From positions 18,748-82,747 of the forward strand of contig NZ_JAQMFS010000075.1 in the NCBI RefSeq assembly GCF_028308085.1: a stretch of 64,000 nt of DNA. Reading direction: 5' to 3'. The notes under the pieces are model-generated. The model was not told where the DNA came from. It was given only the letters and a program-made list of their open reading frames with translations, and ran no database searches. Below are positions 28,755-37,811 of the stretch, in pieces. The DNA comes from Gemella haemolysans. Its GTDB lineage: Bacteria > Bacillota > Bacilli > Staphylococcales > Gemellaceae. The position numbers were made by a program, and so were the translations under genes. The first letter of the stretch is position 1, and each line of letters starts with the position of its first letter.

Positions 28755-28954
28755 AGTAATCTCCCGTTTTAGCGTTCTCAATTACTTAATATAGTATCAC
28801 CTGAAAGATGAAATATCCATTAATAAGAATTATTTATAAATTAGAAATAGTGATAGAACTTATGGGTAGTATAATAATTGAAAAAAAAGTTTATATGTAG
28901 TAAAATTATTTATTAATGATTAAAAAATAAGGAAAGAGGTTAAATTAAAACCAT

Positions 28955-30256
28955 ATGGATCTCAGTATCTTAATTAAAATATTAATAATTATATTATTAC
29001 TTATTGCTTCGGCAATATTTGTAATGTTTGAATTTGCACTTGTTAAGCTTAGACCTACAAGGGTAAATGAATTAGTTGAATCTGGAAATAAAACAGCAAA
29101 AATTTTGGCAGTAATGGTTGAGCAATTGGATCATTATTTATCTGCCACACAACTAGGTATAACAATCGTTTCTTTAGGACTAGGTTGGATAGGGGAAGCG
29201 ACTTTCCACTCATTATTCAATCCTATATTTGAGTTGCTACATTTGAATGAGGCGCTAACACATACAATATCGTTAGTAGTGTCATTTGGATTTATGACGT
29301 TATTACACGTAGTTTTAGGGGAATTGGTTCCTAAAACTATAGCAATTCAATCTGCAGAAACAACTTGTCTGCGAGTTGCTTGGCCAATGTATATGTTTGA
29401 TAAAGTAATGCGTCCGTTAGTATGGCTACTTAATTCATTAGCGAATGTTATAGCAAAAATGTTTGGATATGAACCAGCATCTGAACACGATGATATTCAC
29501 AGTGAACAAGAATTGAGAACGATAATGAAATCTTCAAGAGCTCATGGACAGATAAATGATGTAGAGTATCGTTATGTAGAAAGAGTGTTTGAATTTGATA
29601 ATAAAATTGCTAAGGAAATTATGACACCTAGAACAGAGGTTGAAGCAATAGATATGAGTGACTCTCTAGGAATTATCATGAGACAATTAAAACAAGAAGA
29701 ATACACTAGATATCCAGTAATTGAAGATGGGGATAAAGACAAAATTCTTGGTATTTTAAATGTTAAAAAGCTGTTATTTGCTGATAAACCGCTAGTGAAC
29801 ACTAAAGATTTAGAAGAGTATATAACACCAGCAATTAAAATATTTGAACATACACCGATTTCTCAAGTATTAGCAACTATTAAGCAAAATAGAGAGCATA
29901 TGATTGTTATTACTGATGAATATGGTGGAACTAGTGGAGTAGTTACACTAGAGGATATAGTAGAAGAAATTACTGGTGAAATTCGAGATGAATTCGATGA
30001 AGATGAGCAAAGTTTAGTTAAAAAATTAAAAAATGGACATTATTTAATTGATGGATGGGTACCAATCCAAGATGTCAATGCATTATTCCATGCTCACCTA
30101 CCACATGAGGAAGTTGATACAATAGGTGCGTATATTTATTTAGAAAAATATGAAGCAAAAGTAGGAGCTGTGTATTCTATTGATAAATTGACTTTTGTTG
30201 TAAGAAAAGTAGAAGAAAATCAAATACGAACTTTAGAAGTTTGGAAAGAAAAATAA
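28955..30256 (+). CDS. CNNM/CBS/CorC-domain membrane protein (hemolysin C-like, MpfA type)
   Basis: 433 aa. Residues 1-190 form a DUF21/CNNM membrane domain with about four hydrophobic segments. A CBS pair follows (about 205-325, with ITDEYGGTSGVVTLED), then a CorC_HlyC domain (about 340-425). Close relatives such as S. aureus MpfA protect against high magnesium, probably by export. The older label 'hemolysin' is not supported by the domains. The ribosome binding site GGAAAGAGG is rather distant (about 14 bp). Monocistronic with a terminator. Confidence 0.88.
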   Translation: MDLSILIKILIIILLLIASAIFVMFEFALVKLRPTRVNELVESGNKTAKILAVMVEQLDHYLSATQLGITIVSLGLGWIGEATFHSLFNPIFELLHLNEALTHTISLVVSFGFMTLLHVVLGELVPKTIAIQSAETTCLRVAWPMYMFDKVMRPLVWLLNSLANVIAKMFGYEPASEHDDIHSEQELRTIMKSSRAHGQINDVEYRYVERVFEFDNKIAKEIMTPRTEVEAIDMSDSLGIIMRQLKQEEYTRYPVIEDGDKDKILGILNVKKLLFADKPLVNTKDLEEYITPAIKIFEHTPISQVLATIKQNREHMIVITDEYGGTSGVVTLEDIVEEITGEIRDEFDEDEQSLVKKLKNGHYLIDGWVPIQDVNALFHAHLPHEEVDTIGAYIYLEKYEAKVGAVYSIDKLTFVVRKVEENQIRTLEVWKEK

Positions 30257-30259
30257 ATA

Positions 30260-30301
30260 GAAAAAGAGAAGATAGTTTAATAAAGCTATCTTCTCTTTAT
30301 T
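30260..30301 (+). terminator. Rho-independent terminator after the CNNM gene
   Basis: Stem AAAGAGAAGATAG / CTATCTTCTCTTT with a 10-nt loop. Confidence 0.8.
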
Positions 30302-30361
30302 ATTGGTGATGTGATAAAAAGTTTAGTTTATTAAAATCAACTTAAAAATTCTTGTATACCC

Positions 30362-30390
30362 TTTACTATTCCGAACAATAGTGGTATTAT
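30362..30390 (+). promoter_or_regulatory. purR promoter with PurBox
   Basis: TTTACT (30362-30367) and TATTAT (30385-30390) with a 17-bp spacer. TATTCCGAACAAT (30367-30379) matches the PurBox AWWWCCGAACWWT at 12 of 13 positions and fills the spacer. This implies PurR autoregulation. A partial ACGAAT lies 33 bp downstream in the same orientation; no inverted partner is seen. Confidence 0.72.
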
Positions 30391-30471
30391 ATACATATAA
30401 TATACGAATAAAATATATTGATTGTATAATCTATGGTAAAGTTGCCGTTTATACAATGTAAGGAGTATAAG

Positions 30472-31326
30472 ATGAAGTTAAAGAGAAGTGAAAGAATAGT
30501 AGTGATGACGGAGTATTTATTAAATAATCCAAATAAATTAATTCCATTAACGTATTTCGTTTCAAAGTTTAATCAAGCCAAATCTTCAATAAGTGAGGAT
30601 ATACATATAATAAAAAATGGTTTCAAAGAAGAAAATATTGGAGAAGTTAAAACTTTAGCAGGAGTAAGTGGAGGTGTTATCTTTACACCGACTTTAGTAG
30701 AAGAAGATGCTAAAGAAATTCTAAATAGTTTTCTTGATAAGATTAATGATGGAAATCGTTTATTAGCAGGTGGATATATTTTTATGTCGGACATAATAGG
30801 TGATCCTAGTCTGATGAATAAGTTAGGACGAGTAGTCGCTACTGTCTATAAAAATAAAGAAGTGGACGCAGTGGTAACTGTTGCGACAAAAGGTATTCCA
30901 GTAGCTTATGCCATAGCTTCAATATTAAATAAACCTGTAATTATCATAAGAAGAGATAATAAGGTTACAGAAGGAACTACTGTTGCGATAAATTATGTTT
31001 CAGGATCTACCAAGAAAATAGAAACAATGATTTTATCTAAACGAAGTTTAAATACTGGATCAAAAGTGCTATTAGTTGATGACTTTATGCGTGGAGGAGG
31101 AGTCCTTACAGGTATGGAAAGTCTTATGAATGAGTTTGATGTTAATGTTGTTGGTAAAGTAATAATCACACAGTGTTTTGATTCGCCAAGAGAACATGAA
31201 GATGATTACTTATACCTTTCAAAAATTGAAAATATTGACGAATTTAATGGAACTTTCGATGTGAAATTAGGGAATGTTATTGAAAAATTAAGACAAGTAG
31301 AAAAAGAGGATGTTGAAAATGAGTAA
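30472..31326 (+). CDS. purR: Purine operon repressor PurR
   Basis: The ATG at 30433 is in frame, but AAGGAG (30459-30464) directs translation to ATG 30472, giving 284 aa, the size of B. subtilis PurR. An N-terminal winged HTH (about 1-70) is joined to a phosphoribosyltransferase fold whose PRPP loop VLLVDDFMRGGGV contains Asp203-Asp204. PRPP binding relieves repression of purine genes. The PurBox in its promoter supports the call. It overlaps glmU by 8 bp, the same purR-glmU neighbourhood as in Bacillus. Confidence 0.96.
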   Translation: MKLKRSERIVVMTEYLLNNPNKLIPLTYFVSKFNQAKSSISEDIHIIKNGFKEENIGEVKTLAGVSGGVIFTPTLVEEDAKEILNSFLDKINDGNRLLAGGYIFMSDIIGDPSLMNKLGRVVATVYKNKEVDAVVTVATKGIPVAYAIASILNKPVIIIRRDNKVTEGTTVAINYVSGSTKKIETMILSKRSLNTGSKVLLVDDFMRGGGVLTGMESLMNEFDVNVVGKVIITQCFDSPREHEDDYLYLSKIENIDEFNGTFDVKLGNVIEKLRQVEKEDVENE

Positions 31327-32701
31327 TAATAGATATGCAGTAATTCTTGCAGCTGGAAAAGGAACTAGAATGCAATCAAAACTATATAAAGTATTGCATA
31401 AAGTTTGTGATAGAACTATGGTAGAACTTGTATTGGATAGTCTTAATGATTTAGAAATGCAAGAGGTGATAACTGTAGTTGGTCATGGTGCGGAACGAGT
31501 TAAAGAGGTGCTAGGAGATAGAACAAAATTTGTTTTACAAGCAGAACAATTAGGAACTGCTCATGCTGTAAAAGTAGCCAAAGATGAATTAAAAGATAAA
31601 GAGGGTACAACTATTGTAATGTACGGAGATACTCCTCTAATTCGTCCAGAGACTATTAATAGTATGCTAGATCACCATGAAAATACAAATGCAAAAGCAA
31701 CTGTATTAACAGCAATAGCTGATGATCCATTTGCTTATGGTCGTATTATTCGTGATGTGAATGGGAAATTAGTGAAAATTGTTGAAGAAAAAGATGCAAC
31801 AGAACAAGAGAAAAAAATAAAAGAAATTAACTCAGGAATTTATTGCTTTGATAATAAATTATTATTTGAAATGTTAGAAAAAGTTAAGAATGATAATAAT
31901 CAAGGTGAGTATTATCTTCCTGATGTACTAGCATTAATCCGTGAACAAAAAGAAATTATTGAAACATATTTATGTGACGATTTCGATGAAACATTTGGTG
32001 TAAACGATAGAGTAGCGTTAGCTTATGCTGAAAATGTTATGAGAAATAGAATTAATACTAAACATATGTTAGCGGGAGTTACTCTAGTAGATCCTACAAA
32101 TACATATATTGCACCTAATGCTGTAATTGGTCGTGATACAACAATTTATCCAAACGTTACAATTAAATCTAATACTGTAATTGGAGAAGACTGTCAAATC
32201 AAACCTAATTCATACTTAGAAAACGCACAGATAGGAAATGGAGTAAAAGTTTTATCTTCAACTATTAGTGATTCAAAAATTGGAGATTATACTAGCGTTG
32301 GTCCATATTCTCACATTAGAAATAATTGCGAATTAGGTCAACACGTAAGAGTTGGTAACTTTGTAGAGTTAAAAAATACTACTTATGGTGATGGATCTAA
32401 AACAGCTCATTTAAGTTACTTAGGTGATACTGAAGTAGGAAGCAATACAAACATTGGTTGTGGAACAATTACTGTAAACTACGATGGTAAAAATAAATAT
32501 AGAACAAAAATAGGAAGCGATGCATTTATAGGGTGTAACTCAAACTTAATAGCTCCTTTAGAAATAGGTGATGGTGCTGTGGTTGCTGCAGGAACTACTG
32601 TTACAGAGAATGCACCTTCGGATGCTTTAGTAATTGCTCGAGTGAAACAAGAGAACAAAGAAGGTTATGCTAAAAAAATGCCTGCGGGTAGAAAATCGTA
32701 A
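31319..32701 (+). CDS. glmU: Bifunctional UDP-GlcNAc pyrophosphorylase / GlcN-1-P acetyltransferase
   Basis: Makes UDP-N-acetylglucosamine for cell-wall synthesis. ATG 31319 with AGAGGA 8 bp upstream is preferred over the in-frame ATG 31310, giving 460 aa. The N-terminal nucleotidyltransferase starts AVILAAGKGTRM, with GTAHAV and YGDTPLI further on. The C-terminal left-handed beta-helix hexapeptide repeats (about 250-440) include VGPYSHIR and GDTEVGSNTNIGCGT. Its start overlaps purR, so the two are co-transcribed. Confidence 0.98.
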   Translation: MSNNRYAVILAAGKGTRMQSKLYKVLHKVCDRTMVELVLDSLNDLEMQEVITVVGHGAERVKEVLGDRTKFVLQAEQLGTAHAVKVAKDELKDKEGTTIVMYGDTPLIRPETINSMLDHHENTNAKATVLTAIADDPFAYGRIIRDVNGKLVKIVEEKDATEQEKKIKEINSGIYCFDNKLLFEMLEKVKNDNNQGEYYLPDVLALIREQKEIIETYLCDDFDETFGVNDRVALAYAENVMRNRINTKHMLAGVTLVDPTNTYIAPNAVIGRDTTIYPNVTIKSNTVIGEDCQIKPNSYLENAQIGNGVKVLSSTISDSKIGDYTSVGPYSHIRNNCELGQHVRVGNFVELKNTTYGDGSKTAHLSYLGDTEVGSNTNIGCGTITVNYDGKNKYRTKIGSDAFIGCNSNLIAPLEIGDGAVVAAGTTVTENAPSDALVIARVKQENKEGYAKKMPAGRKS

Positions 32702-32824
32702 AATATTAATATGATACAATTTAAATGGTGTTATAGTAAAAATATGGAAAATAAACTGTATCACTAAATTTTTCAAAAATATTCAATATATTTTTCAAAG
32801 TTGAAAATATACGTAAATAATATA

Positions 32825-32870
32825 AAAGAGGATGAGAAATAAGTAAAATTAGTTATTTTTCGTCCTCTTT
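32825..32870 (+). terminator. Hairpin after glmU
   Basis: AAAGAGGATGAGAAATAA pairs with TTATTTTTCGTCCTCTTT. The T-run is weak, so termination efficiency is uncertain. Confidence 0.6.
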
Positions 32871-32971
32871 CATCTTGAAATAGTTCTATAAAAAGTATAT
32901 AATTACATATGTATAGAATGTGTTACAAATAAAATATTTGTATTATAATAAAAATATAAGGAGGAATCATT

Positions 32972-34279
32972 ATGAAATCAAAACACCAAAAAATATTAGA
33001 ATATATAAAGAGCTTACCAATTGGTAGCAAGATTTCTGTACGTCAAGTAGCTAAAGAACTGAAAGTTAGTGAAGGAACAGCATATCGAGCTATAAAAGAA
33101 TCTGAAAATCGTGGTTTTGTATCATCGATAGAACGTGTCGGTACAGTGAGAATTCAGAAAAAAGAACGTGATAATGTAGAAAAATTATCATATTCAGAGA
33201 TTGTAAATATAGTAAGTGGACAATTAATCGCAGGACGTGGTGGAGTTCATGAAATAGTGCAAGACTTCGCAATTGGGGCAATGGATTCTGAACAAGTAGG
33301 ACAACACATACGCAAAGGAACATTGTTAATAATAGGAAATCGTCCAAAAATTATTGAAATGTCACTGGAGAAAGGTTGTGCTATTTTAGTAACAGGTGGA
33401 TATGTGCCAAACGATTCTATTAAAGCACTTGCTGATAGTAAAAATTTACCTTTAATTATTACTCCACATGATACTTTTTCAGTAACTCATTTAATAAACC
33501 GTGTAACTAATGACCAAATAATTAAGAGAGATATAATTACTGTTGAAAGTATTTATATGAAAGTAGAAAATCTATATACAATAAATCTAAATGATACTGT
33601 AAAAGATTGGTATGATTTACAATTAAAAGTAGGTCATACTAGATACCCAGTAATAAATGAATATGGTAAATTAGTTGGTATTGTTACAGCTCGTGACGTT
33701 TTCTTACAAGAAAAAGATTCGCTTATAAAAGAAGTAATGGAAAGAAAAGTAGCAACTACAACTTTAGAAACACCTATTTCTTCTGTAGCTAATACTATGT
33801 TATCAGAAGGTTATGAATTAATGCCTGTTATTGATGCGAAAAATACGCTACTTGGTGTGGTTACTAGAAAAATAGTTATAAACTCATTATTAACAAATAA
33901 TAGATTCCAAGAAGGTCATAACAATGATACATTTGATGAAATTATGCGTAAAGGAATTGTTCCTAGAGCGGATGGACTACAGGTTAAAGTTATTCCACAA
34001 ATGTTAGATCAATTTGGTACATTCTCTAGTTCAGCTTTACTAAGTATTATTGATGAATCTATTCATATTACAAGTTACAACTACAATAGAAGTGAAGTTC
34101 TTATGCAAAATACTACACTTTATTTCTTAAAATCTGTGCCATTAGATAGAACAATAACAACAAAAGTAAACATTTTGGATATAGGTCGTAAAACAGCTAA
34201 ATTTGATGTTGAAGTTTATGATAAGACAGAATTAGTAGCAAAAGCTATGGTAACTTGTCAAGTATTCCAAAGAAATTAG
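32972..34279 (+). CDS. spxR: HTH-DRTGG-CBS-hotdog regulatory protein (SpxR/YtoI family)
   Basis: 435 aa. Domain order is an N-terminal HTH (about 1-60, SVRQVAKELKVSEGTAYRAI), a DRTGG domain (about 70-180), two CBS motifs (about 195-310) and a MaoC-like hotdog domain (about 330-435). This is the layout of YtoI of B. subtilis and SpxR of S. pneumoniae, where SpxR activates pyruvate oxidase expression. The CBS pair suggests adenine-nucleotide sensing. It is followed 16 bp later by nrnA, the same gene pair as B. subtilis ytoI-ytqI. Confidence 0.88.
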   Translation: MKSKHQKILEYIKSLPIGSKISVRQVAKELKVSEGTAYRAIKESENRGFVSSIERVGTVRIQKKERDNVEKLSYSEIVNIVSGQLIAGRGGVHEIVQDFAIGAMDSEQVGQHIRKGTLLIIGNRPKIIEMSLEKGCAILVTGGYVPNDSIKALADSKNLPLIITPHDTFSVTHLINRVTNDQIIKRDIITVESIYMKVENLYTINLNDTVKDWYDLQLKVGHTRYPVINEYGKLVGIVTARDVFLQEKDSLIKEVMERKVATTTLETPISSVANTMLSEGYELMPVIDAKNTLLGVVTRKIVINSLLTNNRFQEGHNNDTFDEIMRKGIVPRADGLQVKVIPQMLDQFGTFSSSALLSIIDESIHITSYNYNRSEVLMQNTTLYFLKSVPLDRTITTKVNILDIGRKTAKFDVEVYDKTELVAKAMVTCQVFQRN

Positions 34280-34295
34280 AGAAAGAAGAAATTAA

Positions 34296-35288
34296 ATGAC
34301 TACAAACTACGAAAATTTATATGAGGAAATTTTTCAAAAGATTAAAGAAAATGATAAAATTATAATTCATAGACATGAGAGACCAGATCCAGATGCATAT
34401 GGCTCTCAAGGGGCGATGTATCAAATTATTAAAGAAAACTTTCCAGAAAAAACTCTAATAACTGTAGGTAAGGATTCTCCTTCATTAGACTTCTTGTTCA
34501 AAAACTCAGAAGTAACAGAAGAAGACTATAAAGATGCTTTAGTTATTGTAACAGATACGGCTAATTTTCCAAGAATTGATGGGAAGTTATTTACTAAAAA
34601 TAACTTCTTAATTAAAATTGACCATCATCCACCATTAGATAATTATGGAAGTATTAATTTAGTTGATACAGAGGTATCATCTTGTAGTGAATTAATATAT
34701 AATTTTTATACATATTTAAATGAAAAATATAATGTAAAATTGAATGATGAAGCGGCAAAATTATTATATCTTGGTATCGTGGGAGATACTGGTAGATTTT
34801 TATTCCCGAATACTTCAAATAATACTCTAAAAGTTGCTTCAGAACTTATAAAGTATGATTTCAATATGAGCGCATTATTAGATAAAATGGAAATTATCAG
34901 TGAAAATATTATGCGCTTTAGAGCATTTATTTTTGAAAATTATGATGTTTATCAAGACGGAGTTGCGTATTTAAAAATTACAAAAGAAGATATGGATAAA
35001 TACGGTGTTGATCCAGGTGAAGTTTCAACAGGAGTAAACTTACTTAGAAGCTTGAAAGGTTTATATGCATGGTGCTTTGCAATAGATGAAGGAAATAAAG
35101 TACGTGTTCGTCTTCGTTCTAAAGGTCCAGTTATAAATAGTCTAGCAGAAAAATATGCTGGTGGTGGACATCCATTAGCAAGTGGTGCAACAGTCAAAAA
35201 CTGGGAAGAATTAGATGATCTATTAGATGATATGGCAAGAGTAGTTAGAGATTACCTTGTTGAGAATAATATTAAATTGGAAAATTAG
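34296..35288 (+). CDS. nrnA: Bifunctional oligoribonuclease and pAp phosphatase NrnA
   Basis: 330 aa DHH/DHHA1 phosphoesterase that degrades nanoRNAs and 3'-phosphoadenosine 5'-phosphate. DHH motifs are visible: HERPDPDAYGS, VTDTAN, IDHHPP and VGDTGRF. The C-terminal DHHA1 motif is GGGHPLASGA. The gene follows spxR and is probably co-transcribed. Its stop lies just before the T-box promoter of the next operon. Confidence 0.95.
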   Translation: MTTNYENLYEEIFQKIKENDKIIIHRHERPDPDAYGSQGAMYQIIKENFPEKTLITVGKDSPSLDFLFKNSEVTEEDYKDALVIVTDTANFPRIDGKLFTKNNFLIKIDHHPPLDNYGSINLVDTEVSSCSELIYNFYTYLNEKYNVKLNDEAAKLLYLGIVGDTGRFLFPNTSNNTLKVASELIKYDFNMSALLDKMEIISENIMRFRAFIFENYDVYQDGVAYLKITKEDMDKYGVDPGEVSTGVNLLRSLKGLYAWCFAIDEGNKVRVRLRSKGPVINSLAEKYAGGGHPLASGATVKNWEELDDLLDDMARVVRDYLVENNIKLEN

Positions 35289-35333
35289 TGTGATATTTTC
35301 AGAATTTTCAAAGTATAATTTCAAAAATTATAC

Positions 35334-35362
35334 TTGACACTATAAAAGTATAATGATATACT
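35334..35362 (+). promoter_or_regulatory. Promoter of the T-box metN-metI operon
   Basis: TTGACA (35334-35339) and TATACT (35357-35362) are separated by 17 bp, immediately upstream of the T-box leader. Confidence 0.8.
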
Positions 35363-35409
35363 TAATAGAAATTAATAAAAACCAATACTCGTATAAGTAA
35401 TATATGTAA

Positions 35410-35620
35410 TATTTAAAGAGAGTACCGTAAGCTGAAAAGGTATAATATGAAATATGTGAAAATGGTTCGAGTGGTTAATAAGGTAAACAGAATTGTAAAC
35501 TTTGTTCGGCGATCCACGTTATAGGATAGACTATGTTAGTAGTTGTAATAAGTAAAACATAAGGTGGTACCGCGTATAACGCCCTTATTCCGTGATGGAG
35601 TAAGGGTGTTTTTTATTTTT
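35410..35620 (+). promoter_or_regulatory. T-box leader, probably methionine-specific
   Basis: The leader has AGAGAG at its start, an apical GCTGAAA-type loop, and the invariant T-box AAGGTGGTACCGCG (35561-35574). It ends with a terminator whose stem includes GCCCTTATTC / GAGTAAGGGT (about 35580-35607) and a T-run. Uncharged tRNA pairing with the specifier and T-box would stabilise the antiterminator. ATG triplets on the 3' side of stem I (35447-35449 and 35454-35456) fit methionine, as do the genes downstream. I could not fold the RNA to fix the specifier position. Confidence 0.88.
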
Positions 35621-35642
35621 TAAAAAGAGAAAGGAGCTAGAC

Positions 35643-36656
35643 ATGATTGAATTAAAAAAAGTAAATAAGATTTATAATAATAAAGTTCATGCGCTAAAGG
35701 ATATTAATTTAAAAGTTGAAAAAGGTGATATTTACGGTATAATTGGTTATTCTGGTGCTGGAAAAAGTACGTTAGTGAGGCTGTTAAACGGACTTGAAGT
35801 GGCAACAGATGGAGAGGTAATTATTGATGGGGATGATTTCAATAAAATTACTGAAGAACAACGTAGATTAAAACGTCAAAGAATCGGAATGATTTTCCAA
35901 CACTTCAATCTATTATGGAGTAGAACTGTTGCTGAAAATATTGCATTTCCATTAGAAATTTTAGGAAAATCAAAAACTGAAATTAAAGAAAGAGTAGAGG
36001 AATTGGCTAAGTTAGTTGGATTAGAAGACAGATTAAATGCCTATCCTTCTCAATTATCAGGTGGTCAAAAGCAAAGGGTAGGTATTGCACGTGCATTAGC
36101 AGGTAATCCTTCAATTTTACTTTGTGACGAAGCGACAAGTGCGCTTGACCCTGAGACAACTGCTGAAGTATTAAATCTTATTAAAGAAATTCACAACAAA
36201 ACTAACATAACTGTTGTTTTAATTACTCATGAAATGAATGTAATAAAAACTATTTGTACAAAAGTTGCTGTTATAGATGGTGGTACAATTGCTGAAAATG
36301 GACTTGTGTCTGAAGTCTTCTATCACCCAACACAAGAAGTTACGAAGAAATTCTTAGCTCAAACTTCATTTGCTTCGGAATTTGAAGAGAGAGAAAATAT
36401 CGAAGAGTGGAAGAAGGTATTCACAGATGGTATTATTATTAAATTTACTTTTGACAATAATACTTCGAAAAAACCTATTCTTAGTACATTAATAAAAGAA
36501 ATTGATTTTGATTTTAATATTATTAATGGTCACATTGATAAGACAGCAAATGCGAATATAGGTACGCTGTTCGTTCAATTAATTGGTTCTAAAGAAAATA
36601 CAGATAAAGTAATAGCTAGATTAAATGAACTAGGTATTTTAACGGAGGTGTTATAA
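35643..36656 (+). CDS. metN: Methionine ABC transporter ATPase with NIL domain
   Basis: 337 aa. Walker A GYSGAGKS (35-42), LSGGQKQRVGIARALAG signature region and Walker B ILLCDEATSALDPE are canonical. The C-terminal about 75 residues form the ACT-like NIL domain, where methionine binding inhibits transport. It follows a T-box leader and overlaps the permease gene by 1 bp. Compared with the 244 aa paralogue at 15685, it has both transcriptional (T-box) and allosteric control. Confidence 0.95.
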   Translation: MIELKKVNKIYNNKVHALKDINLKVEKGDIYGIIGYSGAGKSTLVRLLNGLEVATDGEVIIDGDDFNKITEEQRRLKRQRIGMIFQHFNLLWSRTVAENIAFPLEILGKSKTEIKERVEELAKLVGLEDRLNAYPSQLSGGQKQRVGIARALAGNPSILLCDEATSALDPETTAEVLNLIKEIHNKTNITVVLITHEMNVIKTICTKVAVIDGGTIAENGLVSEVFYHPTQEVTKKFLAQTSFASEFEERENIEEWKKVFTDGIIIKFTFDNNTSKKPILSTLIKEIDFDFNIINGHIDKTANANIGTLFVQLIGSKENTDKVIARLNELGILTEVL

Positions 36657-37318
36657 TGTTTGATTTTTCAAGAGTTAATTGGGATAAAGTACAAGACAAA
36701 ACAATTGAAACACTAATTATGACTTTTGAGTCATTAATCGCAGTGTTTATCATTGGTTTATTTTTAGGATTACTGCTATACTTAACATCTAATAGTAAGA
36801 GTACATTTGGACGTGGATTTTACACAGTTGTTACAGCAATTGTTAATATCTTTAGAGCGATTCCGTTTATTATCTTAATTGTATTATTAATTCCTTTCAC
36901 TAAGGCGTTAATCGGTACAATTATAGGTGTTCAAGCTGCAATTCCAGCACTTATTATTTCAGCTGCACCATTCTATGCTCGTTTAGTAGAAATCGGATTA
37001 CGTGAAGTAGATAAAGGAGTAATCGAAGCAGCTCGTGCAATGGGAGCTAAAAAAACTACTATTATTCTGAAAGTTTTAATTCCTGAGAGTTTACCTGCAA
37101 TAATTTCAGGATTAACTGTTACGGCGATAGCATTAGTTGGATCAACAGCGATGGCAGGAGTTATCGGTGCTGGTGGACTAGGTAACTTAGCTTACTTAGA
37201 TGGTTTCCAACGAAATAACAGTACTTTAACATTTGTTGCAACAGTGTTAATATTAATAATAGTATTTGCACTTCAAATTCTTGGTGATACTATTGTTAAG
37301 AAAGTAGATAAAAGATAA
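36656..37318 (+). CDS. metI: Methionine ABC transporter permease
   Basis: 220 aa MetI-type permease with five or six hydrophobic segments. The ATPase-contact loop reads YARLVEIGLREVDKGVIEAA followed by RAMGAKKTTI. AMAGVIGAGGLGNLAYLDGF near the C-terminus is typical. It overlaps metN by 1 bp. No substrate-binding lipoprotein follows, so this unit must borrow MetQ, probably from the operon at 13-15 kb (inference). Confidence 0.94.
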   Translation: MFDFSRVNWDKVQDKTIETLIMTFESLIAVFIIGLFLGLLLYLTSNSKSTFGRGFYTVVTAIVNIFRAIPFIILIVLLIPFTKALIGTIIGVQAAIPALIISAAPFYARLVEIGLREVDKGVIEAARAMGAKKTTIILKVLIPESLPAIISGLTVTAIALVGSTAMAGVIGAGGLGNLAYLDGFQRNNSTLTFVATVLILIIVFALQILGDTIVKKVDKR

Positions 37319-37357
37319 GAGTTTACAGTTTACAATAGAAGTTTATAAAAATTATGA

Positions 37358-37406
37358 ATACCCATTTTATTGGATAAATTATTATCTAGTAAAATGGGTG
37401 TTTTGT
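37358..37406 (+). terminator. Rho-independent terminator after metN-metI
   Basis: Stem ATACCCATTTTATT / AGTAAAATGGGTGT with a T-rich tail. The remaining gap up to 37811 is AT-rich. It includes TGTAA...TTACA arms near 37731-37755 that could be a weak operator. I see no gene there. Confidence 0.85.
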
Positions 37407-37811
37407 TTATTTAAATTATAAATATAAGAGCTAAGAAATTGTTAATTAATGATATGTTTCTAAATGATTAGTTATTTGAAAAGTATATATTTAGAGGTTA
37501 AAGACACTTAGGGGATTTTAAAAGTGTTTTTTATAAAAAATTATTATAATTTTATTTTCGATTATATATTTGTTTGTATTTTTATTGTTTTAATTTAATT
37601 AATTAGAATGCAATAACTTTCAGTAATTAAGAAGGTTCATTTTCATGCTTTCACCATTGAAAATATGAAAATATTCTATGATAAATCTATGTAAAAGAAA
37701 AGGTTTTCTTGATTTTTTTCTCTTTTTGTAATAAACTAAGGTTACATTAAAAAACAGTTATACAACAAGGTCGACCTGTAATATTTTTAATAAAGAAAGA
37801 GGTACAATATT

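Noticed and set aside
28755..28781. TTG start extending the CE7 esterase
   Set aside because: GGGAG precedes ATG 28754 at the right distance, and the extra nine residues carry no family sequence.
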